A DNA stretch of 64,000 bases from Sphingobium fuliginis (GTDB lineage Bacteria > Pseudomonadota > Alphaproteobacteria > Sphingomonadales > Sphingomonadaceae). Positions 56,880 to 64,000 of the stretch are shown in pieces; the stretch's first letter is position 1; the number at the start of each line of letters is the position of its first letter. The stretch lies in the NCBI RefSeq assembly GCF_004152845.1, contig NZ_SEON01000002.1, positions 372,001 to 436,000 on the forward strand, read 5' to 3'. Both the position numbers and the translations under genes were made by a program. The notes below the pieces were generated by a model. That model ran no database searches and had not been told where the DNA came from. It worked only from the letters and a program-made list of their open reading frames with translations.

Positions 56880-57317
56880 ATGATGCAATTGACGCTCGAC
56901 AGTCTGGCGGAGAAGATGAAGGACATCGATTTCGCGATGCTGTCGACCCATGCCGACGGCGGCCAGATCGGCGCAAGGCCGATGAGCAACAACCAGGATG
57001 TCGCCTATGGCGGCGACAGCTTTTATTTCACCACGGAAGACACGCTGATGGTGAAGGACATCGAACGCGATCCGCGCGTCGGCCTGTCCTTTCAGGGGCG
57101 TACCGGGTTGCTCAAGCAGAACCCGCTGTTCATCGCCGTGGAGGGCCGCGCCGACCTGATCCGCGATCGCGATGCGTTCCGCGCGCATTGGAACAGCCAG
57201 TTGCAGGACTGGTTCGAGGAAGGGCCGGACACGCCCGGCCTTGTCATGATAAAGGTCCAGGCGCAGCGCGCCCATATCTGGGACGGCGAGAATGAGGCTG
57301 AACTGGAGCTTGGATGA
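56880..57317 (+). CDS. Pyridoxamine 5'-phosphate oxidase-like (general stress protein 26 type)
   Basis: A 145-residue split-barrel flavin-binding protein. DFAMLSTHADGGQIGARPMS opens the FMN site, and a WDGENEAELEL tail closes it. Relatives include general stress protein 26, of uncertain substrate. AAGGAGAG precedes ATG 56880. Its stop overlaps the DoxX gene by 4 bases. Confidence 0.88.
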   Translation: MMQLTLDSLAEKMKDIDFAMLSTHADGGQIGARPMSNNQDVAYGGDSFYFTTEDTLMVKDIERDPRVGLSFQGRTGLLKQNPLFIAVEGRADLIRDRDAFRAHWNSQLQDWFEEGPDTPGLVMIKVQAQRAHIWDGENEAELELG

Positions 57318-57772
57318 TTCGCGACGGCGCGAGGCCGCACGGCAGAGGGAGACGGGTCGCGCAAACGGTCCTGGCCTTGGCTTTCGGCCTGGCCGGAACC
57401 CTGCACCTGACCCGGCCCAGCGGCTTCGTCGCGATCACGCCTGACTGGGTTCCCGCACCCCATATGACGATCGCGCTGACCGGCGTGGCCGAGATCGCCG
57501 GCGCCATCGGCCTGATGCTGACGCCGCTGCGCAGGGCGGCGGGCATGGCTCTCGCGCTCTACGCCCTGTGCGTGTGGCCAGCCAATTTCCACCATGCCCT
57601 GAACGACATTCCGCTTGGCGGCGTGCATCTGAGCTGGTGGTATCACGGGCCGCGCCTGGCTGCGCAGCCGGTGATCATATGGTGGGCGCTCTGGGCAGGC
57701 GGAGCAACGGACTGGCCGTTCAAACGGCAGCGGGCGCGCAGTCCGGTTTCCGGACAAGATGATTGTCTTTGA
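57314..57772 (+). CDS. DoxX-family membrane protein
   Basis: A 152-residue protein with four hydrophobic helices. ALAFGLAGTLHLTRPSGFV and EIAGAIGLMLTPLRRAAGM fit the DoxX pattern. The family is linked to thiol and oxidant balance in some bacteria; here the role is unknown. It overlaps the flavin-oxidase-like gene, suggesting a stress operon. Confidence 0.82.
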   Translation: MIRDGARPHGRGRRVAQTVLALAFGLAGTLHLTRPSGFVAITPDWVPAPHMTIALTGVAEIAGAIGLMLTPLRRAAGMALALYALCVWPANFHHALNDIPLGGVHLSWWYHGPRLAAQPVIIWWALWAGGATDWPFKRQRARSPVSGQDDCL

Positions 57773-57824
57773 AGATTGCGGCTCTACTGTGCGCACTTTC
57801 CAACGAACAAGCGATCAGAGAGCG

Positions 57825-59873
57825 ATGACCCGGCATATTCCCTGGATAATGATAGCGATTATGGGCGCGGTGGCGCTGTCGGTGGTGGCTGTATCCCGCG
57901 GCGAGGCGGTCAATGCGCTGTGGATCGTGGTGGCGGCGGTCAGCAGCTTCCTCGTCGCCTATCGCTATTATGGGCTCTACATCGCGCGAAATGTGATGCG
58001 GCTCGACCCGTCGCGGCCCACGCCCGCGATCCGGCGGGCCGATGGCCTCGACTATGTGGCGACCGACCGGACGGTGCTGTTCGGGCATCATTTCGCCGCC
58101 ATTGCGGGCGCGGGCCCGCTGGTGGGACCGGTGCTGGCGGCGCAGATGGGCTATCTGCCCGGAACGCTCTGGATCATTGCGGGCGTGGTGCTGGCGGGCG
58201 CGGTGCAGGACTTCATGGTCCTCTTCATCTCCATGCGCCGCGACGGCAAGTCGCTGGGCGAGCTGATCCGCATGGAAATGGGGCAGGTTGCCGGGACCAT
58301 CGCGCTGTTCGGCGCCTTCATGATCATGGTCATCATCCTCGCCGTGCTGGCGCTGATCGTGGTGAAGGCGCTGGCGGAAAGCCCCTGGGGCATGTTCACC
58401 GTGGCGGCGACGGTGCCGCTGGCGATGGCCATGGGCGCCTATACGCGCTGGATCAGGCCGGGGCGCATCGGGGAAGTGTCGCTGCTGGGACTGGTCGGGC
58501 TGCTCGCCGCCATCGTCTATGGGCAGAACATCGCCGCTTCGCCGGTCTGGGGGCCGGCCTTCACCTTCACGCCGGTGCAGCTTTGCTGGATCTTGATCGG
58601 CTATGGCGCGGTAGCGTCGGTATTGCCGGTGTGGCTGTTGCTGGCGCCGCGCGATTATCTGTCGACCTTCCTCAAGATCGGGGCGATCGCGGCGCTGGCG
58701 ATCGGCATCGTCATCATGGCGCCGCCGCTCAAAATGCATGCCGTGACCCAGTTCGTGAACGGCAACGGGCCGGTCTGGTCGGGCGGATTGTTCCCCTTCC
58801 TGTTCATCACCATCGCCTGCGGGGCGGTTTCGGGCTTCCATGCCCTGATCGCCAGCGGCACCACGCCCAAGCTGATCGCCAGCGAAGCCCATGCGCCGAT
58901 GATCGGCTATGGCGCGATGCTGATGGAGGCGTTCGTGGCGATCATGGCGCTGGTGGGCGCGTCGATCCTCGATCCGGGCATCTATTTCACGATGAACAGC
59001 CCTGCGGCGGTGATCGGCAAGGACGCGGGCAGCGCGGCGGCGGCGGTGACGGCCATGGGCTTCCCCATCTCGCCCGATCTGATCCTGCAGACCGCGAAGG
59101 ATGTGGGCGAGCACAGCATCATCTCCCGCGCGGGTGGGGCGCCGACGCTGGCGGTGGCGATGGCGGAGATATTCTCCCATATCATGGGCGGGCCGGCGAT
59201 GAAGGCCTTCTGGTATCATTTCGCGATCCTGTTCGAGGCATTGTTCATCCTGACAGCCGTGGATGCGGGGACGCGCGCCGGACGCTTCATGTTGCAGGAT
59301 CTGATCGCGCTGGCGGTGCCCGCCTTCAAGGACAGCAAGAGCATGGCTCCCGGGGTCATCGCAACGGCGCTGACCGTCGCGGCCTGGGGCTTCTTCCTCT
59401 ATCAGGGCGTGACCGATCCGCTGGGCGGGGTGAACACGCTCTGGCCGGTGTTCGGCATTTCCAACCAGATGCTGGCGGCCATCGCACTGATGCTGGGAAC
59501 GGCGGTGCTGTTCCGGATGAAGCGGGACCGCTTCGCCTGGGTGACGCTGATCCCGACCGCCTGGCTGCTGATCTGCACCCTGTCGGCGGGCTTCCTCAAG
59601 CTGTTTTCCGCCGATGCGAAGGTCGGTTTCCTGGCGCATGCCGCCCGGTTCAGCGCCGCGGCGGGCGATGGCGAGGTGCTGGTCCCCGCCAAGTCGATGG
59701 CGGAGATGCGGCAGATCATCTTCAACGACCGGATCGACGCGGCGCTGGTCGCGGTCTTCCTGTTCGTGGTGTTGGCGGTGCTGCTGTTCACCATCCGCAC
59801 CTGCCTCGCCGCGCGGAAGGTGGCGGCGCCGACCGCACGGGAAATTCCGGCGCAACTGGTCCCGGCGGAATGA
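57825..59873 (+). CDS. cstA: Carbon starvation protein CstA
   Basis: A 682-residue transporter with many hydrophobic helices. ATDRTVLFGHHFAAIAGAGP and GAVQDFMVLF are core motifs. CstA imports peptides or pyruvate during starvation. It ends GA-rich and overlaps the YbdD-like gene by 4 bases, the same pairing as cstA-ybdD in E. coli. GAGAG lies shortly before ATG 57825. Confidence 0.96.
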   Translation: MTRHIPWIMIAIMGAVALSVVAVSRGEAVNALWIVVAAVSSFLVAYRYYGLYIARNVMRLDPSRPTPAIRRADGLDYVATDRTVLFGHHFAAIAGAGPLVGPVLAAQMGYLPGTLWIIAGVVLAGAVQDFMVLFISMRRDGKSLGELIRMEMGQVAGTIALFGAFMIMVIILAVLALIVVKALAESPWGMFTVAATVPLAMAMGAYTRWIRPGRIGEVSLLGLVGLLAAIVYGQNIAASPVWGPAFTFTPVQLCWILIGYGAVASVLPVWLLLAPRDYLSTFLKIGAIAALAIGIVIMAPPLKMHAVTQFVNGNGPVWSGGLFPFLFITIACGAVSGFHALIASGTTPKLIASEAHAPMIGYGAMLMEAFVAIMALVGASILDPGIYFTMNSPAAVIGKDAGSAAAAVTAMGFPISPDLILQTAKDVGEHSIISRAGGAPTLAVAMAEIFSHIMGGPAMKAFWYHFAILFEALFILTAVDAGTRAGRFMLQDLIALAVPAFKDSKSMAPGVIATALTVAAWGFFLYQGVTDPLGGVNTLWPVFGISNQMLAAIALMLGTAVLFRMKRDRFAWVTLIPTAWLLICTLSAGFLKLFSADAKVGFLAHAARFSAAAGDGEVLVPAKSMAEMRQIIFNDRIDAALVAVFLFVVLAVLLFTIRTCLAARKVAAPTAREIPAQLVPAE

Positions 59874-60055
59874 GCATCTTCCTCCACCGGCTGCGGCAGA
59901 TGGCGCATATGATGGTCGGGGTGCCGGATTATGACGCCTATCTGCGCCATATGCGGGCGCATCATCCCGAGCGTGCGCCGATGGACCGGACAGCCTTCTT
60001 CCGGGAGCGGCAGGAGTCGCGTTATGGGGGCAGGAATGGGGGGAAGTGCTGCTAG
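59870..60055 (+). CDS. YbdD/YjiX-family small protein
   Basis: A 61-residue protein, with VGVPDYDAYLRHMRAHHPER as the family signature. In E. coli YbdD accompanies CstA and is needed for pyruvate uptake. The ATGA overlap with cstA implies coupled translation. The C-terminus ends in two cysteines. Confidence 0.9.
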   Translation: MSIFLHRLRQMAHMMVGVPDYDAYLRHMRAHHPERAPMDRTAFFRERQESRYGGRNGGKCC

Positions 60056-60096
60056 GGCTGGCCGCCCTCCCCTTCGTCGATGGGGAGGCTTGGCTT

Positions 60097-60260
60097 AGAG
60101 CCAATCGACATTCAGCCCTGACGGCCTGCAAATGACGCTTTTCCGTGCTTCCGGTGCTCTCCTACTTTGAGTAGGCTGCGCTCCGGGTCACGGAAAACCA
60201 CCATTTTACCTTCGGTGGTCTTCGGCTCGGCTCGTCATCTTCTGAATGTCGATTGTCTCT
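60097..60260 (+). repeat. 164-bp nested palindrome, copy 2
   Basis: The outer arms (60097-60115 and 60242-60260, core AATCGACATTCAG) match 18 of 19 bases inverted. The centre CCTAC-TTTGA-GTAGG parallels CGTAC-TTTGA-GTACG of the copy at 37900-38045, and the next stem TTTCCGTG/CACGGAAA replaces GGCTTTC/GAAAGCC. The right arm runs into the xdhC stop codon on the minus strand. Confidence 0.85.
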
Positions 60261-61176
60261 AGCGCTTGGCGTTGAAGCCCGCGACCATGCCGGCTGCGAT
60301 GGAGAGGGCGATTTCCGCCGCGCCTATCGCCCCTATGTCGAGGCCGGCGGGGCCGTCTATGCGCGCCAGTTCTTCCGCCGAAAAGCCCAGAGCAGCCAGC
60401 CGTTCCAATCGCGCCGCATGGCTTTTGCGCGATCCCAGCGCGGCGATGTAGCCCGTCGGCCCACGCAGCGCCGCCGCCAAGGCGGGATCATCGATCTTGA
60501 TGTCGTGGCTGAGCGTCACGACCGCGGTGGATTCGCCGGGAAAACGGGCCGCAACCGCTTCGTCCGGCCAGCGGTCGTCCAGTTCGACGCCAGGGAAGCG
60601 CTCCTCCGTCAGGAAACGGCCGCGCGGATCGATGACGACGGGAGTGACGCCGATTGCCCGCGCCAGTGCGCTGAGCGACTGGGCGATCTGCACAGCACCG
60701 ACGATCAGCAATCTGCGGGGCGGATCGTAGCGGTTGTGGAACTGCCCCTCCCCCGCCCCTTCCCGCGTGAGGCCGGTCGCAAGATCCGTCGACAGGGTGA
60801 GCGCCCTGCCCTTCTCGCTTTCCGCCGCGATCCGCTCGAACAATGCGGGGTCGAAGCCTTCCGGGCTGACCGGCTGGACCAGCACGCTGATTTCCCCGCC
60901 ACAGGGCAGGCCTACCGCCCAGGCGTCGCCATCGGCCACGCCATAGGTTTCCAGATTCGCCGGCCGTCCCCCGATCACCTCCGCCGCGCGCTGGAGCACG
61001 TCGGTCTCGACGCATCCGCCGGATATGCTGCCTTCGAACCGGCCGTCCTCATGCACGATCATATGGCTGCCGCGCGGCCGGGGCGCGGAGCCCCAGGTCG
61101 ACACCACCGTCGCCAGCGCCAGCCGCGCCCCACGCCATTCGGTGGCCTTGCGGATGGCCGCGCCATTGTCGTTCAA
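60259..61176 (-). CDS. xdhC: XdhC-family protein
   Basis: A 305-residue protein. ATVVSTWGSAPRPRGSHM and GSISGGCVETDV start the fold, and a Rossmann-like LLIVGAVQIAQSLSALARA follows. XdhC proteins insert a sulfurated molybdenum cofactor into xanthine dehydrogenase and relatives. TTG 61176 has GGAGG 7 bases before it, better than a TTG at 61206. No molybdoenzyme gene is in the window. The stop TAG is on the palindrome edge. Confidence 0.88.
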   Translation of the reverse strand: MNDNGAAIRKATEWRGARLALATVVSTWGSAPRPRGSHMIVHEDGRFEGSISGGCVETDVLQRAAEVIGGRPANLETYGVADGDAWAVGLPCGGEISVLVQPVSPEGFDPALFERIAAESEKGRALTLSTDLATGLTREGAGEGQFHNRYDPPRRLLIVGAVQIAQSLSALARAIGVTPVVIDPRGRFLTEERFPGVELDDRWPDEAVAARFPGESTAVVTLSHDIKIDDPALAAALRGPTGYIAALGSRKSHAARLERLAALGFSAEELARIDGPAGLDIGAIGAAEIALSIAAGMVAGFNAKR

Positions 61177-61287
61177 AAGCCTGCCTCCCAGAGCGATTTC
61201 CAGCAATCGAACCGATCGCTGGTCAAGAAATCGCGGACAATAAAGAGATTATAGCGGCGATCTGATTCAATCACATCGAAACCCGCC

Positions 61288-61959
61288 CTAAACCAGCCGT
61301 CTTCCTGTCCATACCACCCGACCCACGATCACGACCAGCGCCGGATCGATGTCGATCCAGTCGGGATAATGGGGATTGTCGCTGAGCACGGAGAAAAAAC
61401 CCCTGCGCGGCCCCATGGCCACGCGCTTTACCATGAGCACCCCGTCGAGCCGCAGCACATAGACGCCGTCGCGCAGCCGCCCCGCATCGTCGTCATGATT
61501 GACCATGATCTCATCGCCATCGCTGAGCGTGGGGGCCATGGATTCGCCATCGACGCGGATGATCGATATTTTCTGCGGCCGAACGTCCAGATGACGCAGC
61601 CAGTTGGCGTCGAAGGCCATCAGGCCGGCCGCCCGCTCATCCTCGTCCAGCGAACCCGGCCCAGCCGAAGCGCCCAGCGAAAGCCGCGGCACGCTGACCA
61701 CCGAAGGCAGCGACCGCACCCTGACCGGCGGGGTTCCGCGCGGGACCGACCCGCCCAGCATTTCCTCCGCCACGCCGAAATAGCGGGCCAATATGCGCCG
61801 GTCCTCCTCATCCAGCTTCCGCGGCGTGCCCCTTTTTATGAACTGCTGGATATAGGCGGGATTGCGGTTCAACAGGCGCGAAAGATCGGAATAGCTGTCG
61901 CCCCGCTCGGCAATCAGCCGCTCCAGCACCATGCGCGGATCTTCTCCAATACCGACCAT
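61288..61959 (-). CDS. XRE-S24 repressor-like regulator
   Basis: A 223-residue protein. The N-terminal helix-turn-helix includes YSDLSRLLNRNPAYIQQFI. The S24/LexA-type domain has the serine in GESMAPTLSDGD and the lysine in VLMVKRVAM, so self-cleavage is possible. It starts ATG 61959. It faces a small HTH-like gene across an operator-like array, which suggests self-control. It is not LexA, whose DNA-binding part differs. Confidence 0.9.
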   Translation of the reverse strand: MVGIGEDPRMVLERLIAERGDSYSDLSRLLNRNPAYIQQFIKRGTPRKLDEEDRRILARYFGVAEEMLGGSVPRGTPPVRVRSLPSVVSVPRLSLGASAGPGSLDEDERAAGLMAFDANWLRHLDVRPQKISIIRVDGESMAPTLSDGDEIMVNHDDDAGRLRDGVYVLRLDGVLMVKRVAMGPRRGFFSVLSDNPHYPDWIDIDPALVVIVGRVVWTGRRLV

Positions 61960-61976
61960 ATCTCATCCATTACTGA

Positions 61977-62008
61977 TAGGAATTTTCCTAGACAAGTAGG
62001 AAATTAGG
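61977..62008. promoter_or_regulatory. TAGGAA operator-like array
   Basis: TAGGAA-TT-TTCCTA (61977-61990) is a perfect inverted repeat, followed six bases later by another TAGGAA (61997-62002) and ATTAGG. It lies between the divergent S24 regulator and the small gene, where a repressor would bind. Confidence 0.5.
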
Positions 62009-62072
62009 CAACATGAAAATCACCTGAGGGATTCGCGCAGGCGGATCGAATCGACAGAGGAGAAGCGGGACT

Positions 62073-62258
62073 ATGCTGTTGCGAGAGGTCGAAAAATTTC
62101 TGCGGGAAAACGGCATTCCCGCGACCCGGTTCGGCCGCGAGAGCGTGCGCGATCCCCGGCTGGTCTTCGACCTGCGCAGGGGCCGCGAACCCGGCATGAG
62201 AATGAAGAGGCGAGTAGAACATTTCATGAACACATATCGCAGGAGCATGGGCGAATGA
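62073..62258 (+). CDS. Small HTH-like protein
   Basis: A 61-residue helical protein, MLLREVEKFLRENGIPATRF then GRESVRDPRLVFDLRRGREP. The pattern resembles a short helix-turn-helix seen in several sphingomonads. Whether it binds DNA is untested. It diverges from the S24 regulator and overlaps the next gene by 4 bases. Confidence 0.72.
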   Translation: MLLREVEKFLRENGIPATRFGRESVRDPRLVFDLRRGREPGMRMKRRVEHFMNTYRRSMGE

Positions 62259-62623
62259 CAAGCATCCACGTGAACGCTCCCATCCGGAATCTGCTCCAAA
62301 ATGAAGGTGCGGCGAAAGCGCGCGACCCCCTGCCCCGTCTGCTGTCGCAACTGATCGCGCGGGCGGGTGGAACCGTCATGGTGGAACGCGCCGTCAGCCG
62401 TCCCTGGGCGAGCGCGCTGTTCCAGGGGCGGCGCCATGTCGTCGCGCTGACCCTGGCCGGGCCCGATGCGGCCGAGCGGCGCGCAGCCTTTGTCCAGGGA
62501 ATCGAAGAAGCGGAATGGAGCCTGTCCGGCCATTTCGTCGCGGACATCAGCATCGACTGCCGCCGTCCGGTGCCGGGCGGCGAGTGGGTCGAATTGTCGG
62601 CGCTCACCATAGAGGACTGGTGA
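62255..62623 (+). CDS. Conserved hypothetical protein
   Basis: A 122-residue soluble protein with no family I recognise. It has a mixed alpha/beta look, with QGRRHVVALTLAG and GHFVADISIDCRRPVPGGEW. It is coupled by an ATGA overlap to the small HTH-like gene, so the two are probably controlled together by the S24 regulator. Confidence 0.7.
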   Translation: MTSIHVNAPIRNLLQNEGAAKARDPLPRLLSQLIARAGGTVMVERAVSRPWASALFQGRRHVVALTLAGPDAAERRAAFVQGIEEAEWSLSGHFVADISIDCRRPVPGGEWVELSALTIEDW

Positions 62624-62669
62624 GAGCCATCAAGGGAGAGCGCCCGTCAGCGCGCTCTCGCCTGCCGGT

Positions 62670-63536
62670 TCAGCGGGCGCGGCCGGCCATGGTCCGCAAA
62701 GTCCCCAGAGCGGCGCGCAGGGCCTCATCGACGCCCTGCTCCACCTTATCGCGCACGGGCACGGCGGCTTCGACCGGCATGTCGGCCAGAACGGAGGCCG
62801 GCCGGCCCATGCGCTTGCGCTGGGCAAGACCCTGTTCCAGCCTTTGGGTCAGCTCCGCCAATGAAAGATGCTCGATGGGCGCAGGCGCGGGAGCGGTCTC
62901 GGGCTGCGCCGGCTGCGCGATCTCCTGAGGGTCGGCATCGACGGTCTCCGACGAAAATGCGCGCTGCAGGCGTGCGAAGGCCGTTTCCTCCGTCATCTTG
63001 TCCGGCATGCCGGGAATGGAAAGGCTGCCCGGCGCGGTGATGGGCGCCTCGACAGCGGCTTCCGCCTCCCCATCTTCGCGTCCGGGCGCGGTGCGGGCGA
63101 AAATGTCGAGGCCGCCAAAGTCGCGGCTGGCGAAGATCGGCGGACGCGCGGGGGCATCGGGATGGGCGTCGGCACGGCGCAGCGCCGGACCCGACCTGCT
63201 CCGGTCACGCGACAGCCAGTTCAGCTTCGACAATGCAAAACCCATTTCACTCACTCCTGCGGCGCCGTTCCCGCGCCCTTGCTTGTCATGCGTCAGCAGA
63301 GCGACGCGCTTTTCCCTTTGTCCCGCCCAGATCAGGCCCAGGACCATCGCCGCGCCGGAACCCGCCAGCAGCAGACGGGCCTTCAGCCCCAGCGGCGGCG
63401 CGGCGGCCGGGATGACTTCGCTAAGGCCACTCGACGCCACGACCGTTTCGACCAGCCCTGTGGGCAGCGAGAAGAGGAGCAGCCCGGCCCCGAGCGCGCC
63501 CGAAAGCGCCTTCAGCAGCCCACGCATTCTTCTCAC
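62670..63536 (-). CDS. Two-helix membrane protein with proline-rich tail
   Basis: A 288-residue protein. Two hydrophobic segments lie at residues 10-30 and 50-70, followed by a long low-complexity region rich in Ala, Pro and acidic residues, and a helical C-terminus. No family is recognised. It overlaps the upstream glycosyltransferase by 4 bases, so a role in surface polysaccharide work is possible. Confidence 0.65.
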   Translation of the reverse strand: MRRMRGLLKALSGALGAGLLLFSLPTGLVETVVASSGLSEVIPAAAPPLGLKARLLLAGSGAAMVLGLIWAGQREKRVALLTHDKQGRGNGAAGVSEMGFALSKLNWLSRDRSRSGPALRRADAHPDAPARPPIFASRDFGGLDIFARTAPGREDGEAEAAVEAPITAPGSLSIPGMPDKMTEETAFARLQRAFSSETVDADPQEIAQPAQPETAPAPAPIEHLSLAELTQRLEQGLAQRKRMGRPASVLADMPVEAAVPVRDKVEQGVDEALRAALGTLRTMAGRAR

Positions 63537-64000
63537 GCCGCCGCACGCGCCCCTTCAGGGCGCGCCAGCAATTGCCGATAGACGGGTTCGTAGCGAAGAA
63601 TGTTTGACGACCAGTTACGCTCCCGCTCCACAAAGGCGCGCGCCGCCGCGCGCCGCTCTTCCCAGAAGCCGCGATCCGCGAACATCCCCGCCAGCGCGGC
63701 GGCAAGGGCGGGCGGATCGTCAGGCGCGAACAGCGTGCCGGTGACGCCATGTTCGATCAGTTCGCGATGGCCGCCGACGCTGGACGCGGCGACCAGCCGA
63801 CCCTGCGCCATCGCCTCCAGCGGCTTCAACGGCGTCACCAGATCGGTGAGGCGCATCGACTTGCGCGGATAGGCGAGGATGTCGACCTGCGCATAATAAT
63901 CCTCGACCTGATCGTGCGGCACGCGGCCGACGAAGACGATATGGTCGGCAAAGGGCGAGGCCATGGCCCGGTCGCGCAACGCCTGCTCGCACGGGCCGCC
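63533..64000 (-). CDS. Glycosyltransferase family 1, C-terminal part (5' end outside window)
   Basis: About 155 residues of the nucleotide-sugar-binding half of a GT-B enzyme: VFVGRVPHDQVEDYYAQVDI, then RLTDLVTPLKPLEAMAQGR and SVGGHRELIEHGVTGTLF. The frame is open to the window edge. The KPLEAMA and E-x7-E type segment are the donor-binding site. It probably acts in cell-surface glycan synthesis. Its partner downstream is the two-helix membrane protein. Confidence 0.92.
   Translation of the reverse strand, partial: GGPCEQALRDRAMASPFADHIVFVGRVPHDQVEDYYAQVDILAYPRKSMRLTDLVTPLKPLEAMAQGRLVAASSVGGHRELIEHGVTGTLFAPDDPPALAAALAGMFADRGFWEERRAAARAFVERERNWSSNILRYEPVYRQLLARPEGARAAA

Noticed and set aside
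57720..60131. 803-codon frame antisense to cstA
   Set aside because: It is full of Arg/His/Gln runs produced by the reverse complement of hydrophobic codons; cstA is certain.

Overview
The window is high-GC, gene-dense chromosomal DNA from an alphaproteobacterium. Its gene content points to the Sphingomonadaceae, most like Sphingobium: a HWE-family sensor kinase, a LytS/LytR-type pair, small sphingomonad-type membrane proteins, an XRE-S24 regulator, and many dispersed palindromic intergenic repeats. Genus is inferred from protein character only. No replication origin, rRNA operon or CRISPR array is visible; one tRNA gene, tRNA-Ser(GGA), is present.

Layout. 0-10 kb: end of pabB and pabC (folate), an aspartate-type aminotransferase, a periplasmic MsrA, an MDR oxidoreductase, a 2Fe-2S ferredoxin, an AlkA-type glycosylase, a response regulator that overlaps tail-to-tail with a HWE kinase, and murA. 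10-20 kb: a Crp/Fnr regulator, HNH nuclease, gluQRS, a HIG1-like protein, cobalamin adenosyltransferase, a diguanylate cyclase, infC and thrS, a lone ExbD, a DUF898 plus M48 peptidase pair, and rpmB. 20-31 kb: tadA, a GT-C-like membrane protein, GtrA, a LytTR two-component pair, an HxlR regulator, the Rel/SpoT ppGpp enzyme, rplJ-rplL and clpS. 30.8-40.3 kb: an accessory island. 40.3-64 kb: tRNA-Ser, a cyclophilin, alanine dehydrogenase, PBP1A, an amidase, rne, a BepA-like M48-TPR protease with a DsbA-like protein, the conserved rpmH-rnpA-yidD-yidC-engB block, cstA with a YbdD-like gene, xdhC, an S24 repressor facing two small genes, and the end of a glycosyltransferase.

The island (about 30.84-40.29 kb) lies between clpS and tRNA-Ser. 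It carries three exported enzymes that act on arabinofuranosides: GH51, GH127 and GH43. Between them is a broken gene resembling the DUF1593 nucleoside-hydrolase-like family. Its edges hold scraps of a large serine recombinase, an IS3-family orfB with the middle of its catalytic domain deleted, an IS6-family transposase N-terminus, and two tandem tyrosine-integrase starts next to the tRNA. I read it as a decayed integrative element that left an arabinan-trimming locus.

The most unusual feature is the set of repeats. One family is a 107-bp twin-hairpin element with CTAGAGC/GCTCTAG-type ends: three full-length copies, one copy interrupted by another repeat, and one half copy. A second family is a 146-164 bp nested palindrome with two copies whose stems differ by compensating changes. 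In four cases the repeat edge supplies the TAG stop codon of the adjacent gene. Other points of note are a probable AUA start for infC, an attenuator-like leader before rplJ, a C-terminal tail on RnpA built from repeat sequence, and a TAGGAA operator-like array between the S24 repressor and a small divergent gene.
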